This document shows, one piece after another, positions 57,236 through 64,000 of a stretch of DNA of 64,000 nucleotides. The notes below the pieces were generated by a model. That model was given only the letters and a program-made list of their open reading frames with translations. It was not told the DNA's origin and searched no databases. Made by a program: the position numbers and the translations under genes. Source of the DNA: Dendrocalamus latiflorus (taxonomy: Eukaryota > Streptophyta > Magnoliopsida > Poales > Poaceae); assembly GCA_017311315.1 (NCBI GenBank), contig CM029609.1, forward strand, positions 44,837,166-44,901,165, written 5' to 3'. The first letter of the stretch is position 1. Each line of letters starts with the position of its first letter.

Positions 57236-57830
57236 ATGGGATCGAAGCTTTCTTGCAACCACCGAGGCGGCCTCGTGCTGTCGTGCAGCAGGCGCACCAG
57301 CCGACATCGCCGGCGCCGGCCAGGGTTATCGCCGCCGATGGTTCGCTGAAGGAGCTCCCGGCCTCTCCCCGCGTCGCCGTCGCCGACGTGCTCGGCGTCG
57401 ACTCCGCGTCCTTCTTCGTGTGCAACTCCGACGCGCTTTACCTCAACGAGGACCCGCCGGCGCTGGCTCCCGGCGAGCTGCTCCGGCCGGGGCAGATATA
57501 CTTCGTGCTCCCGGCGGCGATGCTCGGGAGGCCGCTGTCGAGCGCCGAGATGGCCACGCTGGCCGTGCGCGCAAGCGTGGCGCTAGCGGCCAAGAAACCG
57601 CAGCGGCGCGGGAGCCGCCGCGGCGGCAGCAGCAAGAAGCAGGTGCGTGTCATGCCGGTGCACGTGAATCGGGAAGACGGCGAGGACGTTTGGTTCAACG
57701 AGAAGTTTAACGAGCGGACGCTCGGGGAGTTCGCGGTGTCGCTGAGCCCGGCGAAGAGTGATGAGAAGCTCGCGGTCTCGGCTGAAGCGGGCTCTGAGCG
57801 TTATTCAATAGGATGCCGAGTGAAGCATTT
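57236..57830 (+). pseudogene. PADRE (DUF4228) copy C, frameshifted
   Basis: The ATG gives the same MGSKLSCNHRGGL opening. An 8-bp insertion (TGCTGTCG, near 57276) relative to B then shifts the frame, and translation stops at 57347-57349 after 37 residues. The rest of the family core is present in another frame (from about 57290) but has no ATG before the core; an open frame there begins only at a TTG. A 14-bp deletion near 57775 removes part of the Ala-rich tail. The TATA box is also changed to TATCTATA. Copies A and B share the intact state, so the loss is in C. Confidence 0.85.
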
Positions 57831-58150
57831 CTCCAAGAGAGAGATAGGTTTCTTTTTTTTTCCTTTTCGGGACCATTTTTGTGAGGCTTAAACCTAAAGC
57901 TTAAAATGGTTTAGTAGGGGGCAAAAGAGATTCGGGGAAAGAAGTTGTATATGGTCTCCCTCTGTATATAATTCAGTAGTTGCAAAACTGCAGGAATGTT
58001 TAAAAAACCTGATTCATTGTTGTTTTTCCTGATGTATATTTTTCTGTCTTCGATTTTGTATTGTGTTGTGGTAGTGCAAGTATGAAGATCTTCACGGTCT
58101 AAAAATTTGAAGATTTTCACGTTATGTAGCCCGGAACTGACTAACAGGAT

Positions 58151-58290
58151 GGGTGTATATATATATCACCTGGATGTTTTATTCCTAACAATCATCCAAA
58201 TTTTGGGCCGTTGGATTAGAGATCCAACGGCCTCTTATTTTTGGAGGGGGGATATTTTTTTTGGAGGGGGAGATTGTTTTTTTAGGGTGT
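58151..58290 (+). mobile_element. Mutator-type terminal repeat, left part
   Basis: Opens GGGTGTATATATATATCACC, contains the palindromic clause CCGTTGGATTAGAGATCCAA, and runs into TTTGGAGGGGG. It is directly preceded by AACAGGAT (58143-58150), an 8-bp word that recurs inverted before the partner end at 60249. No transposase was seen. Confidence 0.6.
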
Positions 58291-60096
58291 GTTGTTATTT
58301 TGTCTCTTGAATAAATATCTTTCGTATTAATCACCAAATATATGACTTGTTCATGAAACTTTTTATTCATATTTTAATATTATTTAAAATTATCTCTGAT
58401 CTTATATAATTATATAGGACAATTATGATTTATAGATCAGAACATGTATTGATTGATGACTATGTTTCATGAATCACAGATATGTGGATATCAAATCAAT
58501 AATGTAGATACATATTAGAGAATACGGTGTTGGATTGATATATTATAAAACAATATGAGAATTGTTATATTTTTAAGTGTCATCAGTTAGTCTTATATAT
58601 AGTATATGTAAGATCCTAAGACCTAATATCGTTATATTTTCTACATGTGTAATAGTTTATTTAGGAATTGTCAAACACTATTCCGTAACCGGGTAGTCAT
58701 AAAAGTATCTTTCGGATCTACTTTGAAACATGCGGAGGAATATAAGCAATCAAGATGAAATTTACCCTTTGTATATAATGGGAGAGATATGGGCCTATTT
58801 TTTTCAGCTTCTAAAAATTGTTTTTCGGCTTTGTACAGTAACTAACTTTTAAACGGAGTATCTTTTCAAGATAAGATATACTAGTTAATTGTAGTATATA
58901 CTGTACCGACTTCATTTATATCGGCAAAAACCGCAGATGAGTTTCGGTTACTCTGTAATCTCTCGCACGAACAGCTCAAAAGCCACAAGCCACAGCCAAA
59001 AGACATAAGCTTCAGCTAAAAATAACATGCTCTGGACTCCTCGATGTAGTTGGATTAAGGAAGTGTGTGGTTTTGCTAAATGTGATCGAGTAGTTAAATA
59101 TAACTGAGTAATCCACTATAAGTTCGAACTATTAGAGGATGGCAGTTCAATCTAGTATTGTGCAACAAAAGGATCGGTACATGAGCACTATATAAGTTTG
59201 TTCGATATGATCTTTATGCATATTTAAGAGTTTCTATGTCCTGCTAGGAACCGCTACCGACTTGTGGATCGGAAAGAAATTTTCAGGCCACGCCCGAATA
59301 TACATGAACCTACGAATTTACACACTTAACGGGTTGAAACACATCAGTTCAGATTGGATCAGTTACTAATAGGCCAAATGGATTTCACATCTTATTGGGC
59401 CCCTAACGTAGAGTTCCACCGAGAGACTATATTAAAAGAGGCATGGCGCTAAGGGATATATCTCGTACATACCCACTAAAACTCTGGCCACCATCTTTTA
59501 CAGGCCCTGCCAATATGCGCTGGTGCTAGCTCACTAGCTCATAGTGTTCCTCTATGGGCGTGTGAATTTCAGTAGAAGCGCTACCGTGAGTACGACGTTG
59601 ATCGAGACGATCGTGAGGAGATAGTTGGCTCATGGAGATCGACTACTGCCACTATACTGACATACGTTATGTTGAACTGGACTACTTCAACTTTTCTTAT
59701 GCTGCACTGTGTATATAGTGGTAATGATTCATGATCTTTTACACTCTGACCCTGATACTACGTACGTAGGAGCATGATAAGGTGGAACCATGTCAACTGG
59801 TGGATCATACCTTAATTATAATATTTAGAATCATGATTTTAGATATACGAGATTCTCGTGTGATATATCATGCGATTCCATCACACTATTTCTATCCTGT
59901 CAACACAAAACAATACTACCTAAGATCGTGATTCTAACAATGTTGTGTGTGAATTGATTAATGGATTCCACTAGACACAGAGGAGTTCAAGCGAGCTATA
60001 CATACAATTGCAATACGAGTACATTGCCTACTTTTTCTTAGCGGCTTAGGCTATTTTTAGTTCGGATTAAGAAGAGGATTAGAGGCTTACATACCA
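58291..60096. other. AT-rich segment between the Mutator-type ends, no gene recognised
   Basis: No long open frames. Phrases around 58660-58700 (CGTAACCGGGTAGTCATAAA) and 59250-59480 look like old retroelement DNA, but I could not classify it. It includes whatever originally lay beyond the end of unit C, now inverted. Confidence 0.35.
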
Positions 60097-60240
60097 AACC
60101 ACCGGTGGTTGGCAGACATATACTACTTTCTCTTGCTGTTAATTAATTATTGCAATGTTATCGGACTAATATTTAATACATGGTGCAAATATGATCGTGA
60201 GGAAAATGACATCTGGCACTAGCTGATTTGGTTCTTAATT
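60097..60240 (-). repeat. Inverted copy of the 3' end of the tandem unit
   Basis: The reverse complement reads ATAATTAAGAACCAAATCAG and continues in register with unit A 42858-43001 over about 145 bp. It ends at the same 14-bp palindrome AACCACCGGTGGTT (60097-60110). It supplies the piece missing from the end of unit C. Confidence 0.9.
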
Positions 60241-60248
60241 ATCCTGTT

Positions 60249-60390
60249 GGGTATTGATAAACATCATCCGGATGTTTTCTTTCTAACTATCATCCAGATT
60301 TGTGACCGTTGGATTAGAGATCCAACGGTCATGAATTCTCCCCGCCCCCTCCAAAAAAACAATCTCCCTCTCCAAAGATCATAAATATAA
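60249..60390 (+). mobile_element. Mutator-type terminal repeat, right part (now in the same orientation)
   Basis: Opens GGGTATTGATAAACATCATC and carries the palindromic clause CCGTTGGATTAGAGATCCAA, then a CCCCGCCCCCTCC tract. It is preceded by ATCCTGTT (60241-60248), the reverse complement of the AACAGGAT before the left part. It is about 75-80 percent alike by eye to the end at 58151. Confidence 0.6.
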
Positions 60391-60861
60391 AAATAATATA
60401 ATCATCTCTATAATTACATCTAGAGCATATCACTGACGGATCATACATACGTAAGCCGATCAAACTGTTCAACAGTTGGAAGTTTCACAGCAATTTCCAG
60501 ACTCTCGGATCTTATTCCAAGTTCGTTCGTCAATCGTACCGGAAGGAAGGCAACGAAACGGTCGCAATTCCGCCGAATCCTTAGGAGGGAGCATTCTCGA
60601 AAGCAGCTTGCATGGCCTCAAATCAACCAGCAGGGAAAGTCACTGCCCAAGAAACACCGATCGATGGGCGATGAGGATGACAGAAATGTCAATGTAAGAA
60701 GCAGAGAGGAAGCTGTTACGATCAAGGACAGCGGTAAGCAATGACAAGTGCCACTGATTCGCTTATATATCAGTCATTGACTCTTGGCAGTTAACTACGT
60801 CCCCGGATCGTCTCTCGGTGTAATGCTTGTTCGACAGTACGTGATCGAGGTGAGTGTTGAA
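60391..60861. other. Spacer before the copia LTR
   Basis: A 73-residue open frame at 60476-60697 has no recognisable family. No transposon ends were resolved here. Confidence 0.3.
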
Positions 60862-61367
60862 TAATTTAGCACGTTTATCGTGGTTGAAAGTCATAAGTCA
60901 TAGCTCATAGTCAAAGTCGTAGAGTACCGTTGTAGTCGTAAATTTACTGTAGCGGTCATAGAGTATTGTAGCAGTCGTATAGTTACTGTGTAGTCGTAGA
61001 GCTATTGGTCATAAGTCGTAATCGTAGTGCTGTGGTCATAGTCGTAGCGGCTGTGGTTGAAAAGTTGTTGTATCAGTCGAAAGTGCTCGACTATTGCTCA
61101 GTCCATGTGAGAGCACGTTCTCTGCTTTGTTAGCGTTGTGCGCGTCATGGCCTGGGTCCATGGGATCGTGCAGGTAGTAGCGTGTAATAAGGGCGGCTTA
61201 ACCACCAGAGTTAGATTAGGATTTCCTTTAAATAGCAGTCTAATACAACAGAAAACGCTGCCAGATTTCCAGCGGTACAAAAACTCTTGTGTTCTTGCTC
61301 TGTTCTCCCAACTTTGTGTGTGTTCGAGTGTAAGCTTAGGCGTATTGATTGGGCGAAGTTCCTGACA
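60862..61367 (+). mobile_element. Probable 5' LTR of a copia element
   Basis: Ends GTTCCTGACA directly before the primer-binding site. Built from repeated GTCGTAG and GTCATAG words like the LTRs at 25025 and 35076. The 5' border is set at TGTTGAATAATTTAG by resemblance to the 25-kb LTR start and is uncertain. The 3' LTR is outside the window. Confidence 0.5.
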
Positions 61368-61369
61368 TT

Positions 61370-61381
61370 TGGTATCAGAGT
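61370..61381 (+). other. Primer-binding site of the copia element
   Basis: TGGTATCAGAGT, complementary to the 3' end of initiator methionine tRNA, 2 bp after the LTR end. This is the standard minus-strand primer site of plant Ty1/copia elements. Confidence 0.85.
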
Positions 61382-64000
61382 CAAGGAACGATGATCCACG
61401 ATGAAGCTAGGTGATTCCGCATCACCGTGGTGCTCTTAGTCTTCATCGCCACGTCCCAGAGGCCATGCCAAGGGCAGCGATGGTGCTCTAGTGGTACAAA
61501 GGGTGGTGAAGGAGGTCGAGGGACTATGGTGATTGGGCTTTGATGATGAAGTTCATGCTCTAGGTGCACGGGCTCTGGGACGCCATTAACACCGCAGGGC
61601 TGAATTCCAGGAGGACAAGATGGCACTGGAGGCCACCCTATGCACCGTTCCATCGGAGAATCCATGCTTGTCGTCAAGGCAACCGCTAAGGAGGCAAGGG
61701 ATACCCTGAAGACCATGCACATCGGCTTTGATCGAGTGCGCAAGGCCAATGCTCAAAAGCTCCGAGCATTGTATTCCATGACGGGGAGTCTGTTGACAAC
61801 TTCGCGTTGTGGCTCACCGTGCTGGTAAACCAACTTAGCACTCTCAGCGACCCAGAGCCATCGCACAAGGTTGTCGAGAAGTACCTGCGTGTTACCCCGT
61901 AGGTTCTCCCAAATTGCCCTGTCAATTGAAACTCTACTTGATGTCTCAACTCTCTCGATGGAGAAGGTGACTGGGAGATTGAAGGCGATGGAAGATCATG
62001 TAGACCTAGCGCCTGTCGCCGGAGTTAGCGGGAAGCTGCTCATGGAGGAGGAGTGGTTTGCGTGGATGAGGTAGCGGCAGCAGGGGGAGGGATCCCTTGG
62101 CAGCTCCAAATTTGGCAACCACCGACATAAGCCGCCGACGGGCTTCAATCTCGAAGGTCTGGTGACGAACGTGACTTCTCGAAGGACAAGTGCCGCAACT
62201 GCGGCAAAATGGGTCATTGGGCCAAGGATTGCCGCAGTCGGCAAAAGCGGGCCGAGGCTCATCTGATGCAAGACGATGACGATAAGGCTACACTCCTGAT
62301 GGCCAGGGCTGAGTCCTCAACGTAGCAAGCCACCATCCCTACGACTACTCAAAGTGGCTTCGACCATGGCTTCAATCGCGCCTTCGACCACTGCTTCGAC
62401 TACTCGTTCGACAATGGCTTCGACCGCTTCTTTGACCATGGATTCGACCACTCATCCCCATCGCTGCGAACAAGCCCCTTTGACCGGTCGAGGTGGAGGT
62501 CTTCACACAGCTAGATCAGGAGAAGGCGTGTGACAACGGGCTTTGGAACCTCGATACCAGAGCGACCAACCACATGACCGGCTCTTGCAAGGTATTCTCT
62601 GGGCTGATCTCCAAGGTGGTCGACACAGTGATGTTCAGCGATGGATCCATCGTCAACATCGAGGGGCGCGGGATGATCCTTTTCGCGTGCAAATCTAGGG
62701 AACATTGCACCCTTATGGGGGTGTACTGTATTCCCCAGCTCACCACCAAACTCATCAGCGTCAGGCAGCTTACTGAGACGAGCTACCGAGTGCTGATTGA
62801 CGGCGGGATCCTCAGAATACGCAATGAACAGCAGCGTCTATTAGTGAAAGTCAGGCACTCACCTAGCCGACTGTACCCACTCCGACTCAAGATCGTGCAA
62901 TCGATGTGCCTATCGGCAAGGAGCTCGGAGGAGGCGTGGCAGTGGCATGCAAAGTATGGTCATCTGAATTTCCAGGCTTTGCGCATGCTCGCATAGCGTG
63001 CACATGGTACAAGAGCTACCATTGATTGATCAGGTGGATCAAGTCTGCGACAGCTGCCTCGCTAGTAAACAACAGCGGGATCCTTTCCTGGAGTAGGGAA
63101 AGGACCGTGTGTGTGATGTTCTCGACCTCATCCACGGTGATCTCTACGAGCCGATTATGCCAACGATGCCAAGCGGCAATAGCTACTTCTTGCTGCTTGT
63201 GGACGACATGAGCCACTACATGTGGCTCAGTCTTCTTGTGAGCAAGGACAAAGCTCCAGCGTCAATCAAGCGCTTTCAGGACATAGGAGGTGGAGTCAGG
63301 GTGCAAGCTCAAGGTGCTCCGAACTGACCGCAGTGGGGAATTCATGTTGGTAAAATTCAGTGACTACTGCGCTGAGCGCGATGTGCAGCGGCAACTCATG
63401 GCCCCTTATTTCCCGTAGTAGAATGGGGTCGTTGAGAGCCGCAACTAGACGGTGGTCGCCATGGCGCGCAGCATGATGAAGGCGAAGGGCTCCCCGGGAG
63501 GTTCTGGGGTGAAGTTGTCTCCACCGCCGTCTTCATCCTCAACCGTGCGCTGACTCGAAGTGTTAACGGGAATACGCTGTATGAGGCTTGGCATGGCAAG
63601 CGGCCGGTGGTGCACTTCCTTCGCACCTTCAGTTGTGTAGCGCATGTCAGGAATACGAAGCTGCACATGAGGAATCTAGATGATCGGAGCTCGTCAATGA
63701 TCTTCGTCAGGTACAAGTCCAGGTCCAAGGTGTAGCACGTGTACAATCCTATCACCCAACGTGTCACGTAACCCGTGACACCATCTTTGATGAAACAGCG
63801 CAGTGGGACTAGAGCGCTCATGGTGAGGAAGGTATGATGAGCAAACTGGAGCCTTTCACCGTGGAGTATATTGTCGAGTATGAACCAGGGACGGCATGGG
63901 CCATTGGCACAGATGGAGATCAGGGATTGATGGAAATAATCTTGACTCATGCTAATTATGTTGAGTGTGGTCGAAGGCATGGTCAAAGCTGCAGTTGAAG
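61382..64000 (+). pseudogene. Degenerate Ty1/copia gag-pol, truncated by the window edge
   Basis: Gag is recognisable in pieces, for example KATAKEARDTLKTMHIGFDR (61676 onward) and FSQIALSIETLLDVSTLS near 61907. A zinc knuckle CRNCGKMGHWAKDC lies at 62191-62232. The protease motif is LDTRATNHMTG near 62550, where the usual Gly after DT is Arg, so the protease is probably dead. GAG-pre-integrase WHAKYGHLNFQALRMLA (to 62996) and integrase clauses HGDLYEPI and YFLLLVDDMSHYMWL follow, and further integrase sequence (ARSMMKAKG, STAVFILNR) runs to about 63720. Many in-frame stops and shifts break it. Reverse transcriptase lies beyond the window. Confidence 0.85.

Larger units (their letters stand above)
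54279..58142 (+). repeat. Tandem unit C of the PADRE array, rearranged
   Basis: Repeats the unit order (leader 54279-54600, GC-rich block 54770-54915 and 55477-55700, the segment also found in A at 55700-56150, LTR remnant, PADRE pseudogene, 3' flank). A hAT-type MITE interrupts the GC-rich block. A deletion of about 0.94 kb relative to A removes the LTR 5' half (junction near 56290), and a second of about 0.5 kb lies near 56745. The 3' flank stops at a Mutator-type end at 58151. Its continuation is found inverted at 60097-60240. Confidence 0.8.

Noticed and set aside
57253..57891. 212-codon frame over PADRE copy C that seems to give a full protein
   Set aside because: It starts at TTG, not ATG, and has no ATG before the conserved core; the authentic ATG at 57236 is out of frame because of the 8-bp insertion.
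58151..60390. The whole interval as one autonomous Mutator-like element
   Set aside because: No transposase frame, the two ends now point the same way, and an inverted piece of the tandem unit lies inside the interval.

Overview
The window is nuclear DNA from a grass (Poaceae). The support is the very GC-rich first exons with GT-AG introns, the plant-specific protein families, and the transposon mix (large solo LTRs, Tourist-, Mutator- and hAT-type MITEs, a plant L1-type LINE, a copia element). I cannot fix the genus from sequence alone. There is no rRNA gene, no CRISPR array and no operon-like packing; only one tRNA-like SINE relic was seen.

Layout. 1-8.7 kb is mostly repeats: a 222-bp Mutator-type MITE, an orphan first exon of a plastid ClpP3-like protease (minus strand), and a 3.2-kb solo LTR. 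At 8.75 kb the first coding exon of Mediator subunit MED18 (minus) faces a complete 11-exon BIG-type ARF-GEF gene (9422-16925, plus; 1686 aa) across a 638-bp divergent promoter. 17.5-31 kb holds a small basic protein gene (18820-19152, minus), a nested MITE pair, a tRNA-like SINE relic, a divergent LTR-like block, a 1.2-kb copia-type solo LTR and a second type of solo LTR. A complete two-exon GT92 galactan synthase-like gene lies at 31515-33085 (plus).

33-37.9 kb carries more MITEs, CACTA-type subterminal repeats and a minus-strand LTR interrupted by a hAT-type element. 37.9-58.1 kb is a three-copy tandem array of a roughly 5-kb unit. Each unit carries a PADRE (DUF4228) gene with an older solo LTR just upstream. 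Copy A is intact, copy B has an altered C-terminus, and copy C is frameshifted. A 7.1-kb LINE sits in the end of unit B with a perfect 12-bp target duplication, a hAT-type MITE sits in unit C, and a Mutator-type element plus an inversion breaks the end of unit C. 60.9-64 kb is a degenerate Ty1/copia element running off the window.

The genes serve unrelated housekeeping or cell-wall and stress roles: trans-Golgi ARF activation, pectic galactan synthesis, a transcription co-activator and a stress-linked PADRE family. The most informative part is the PADRE array. Its insertions can be ordered in time, and it shows a sharp change in identity between copies A and B that looks like gene conversion.
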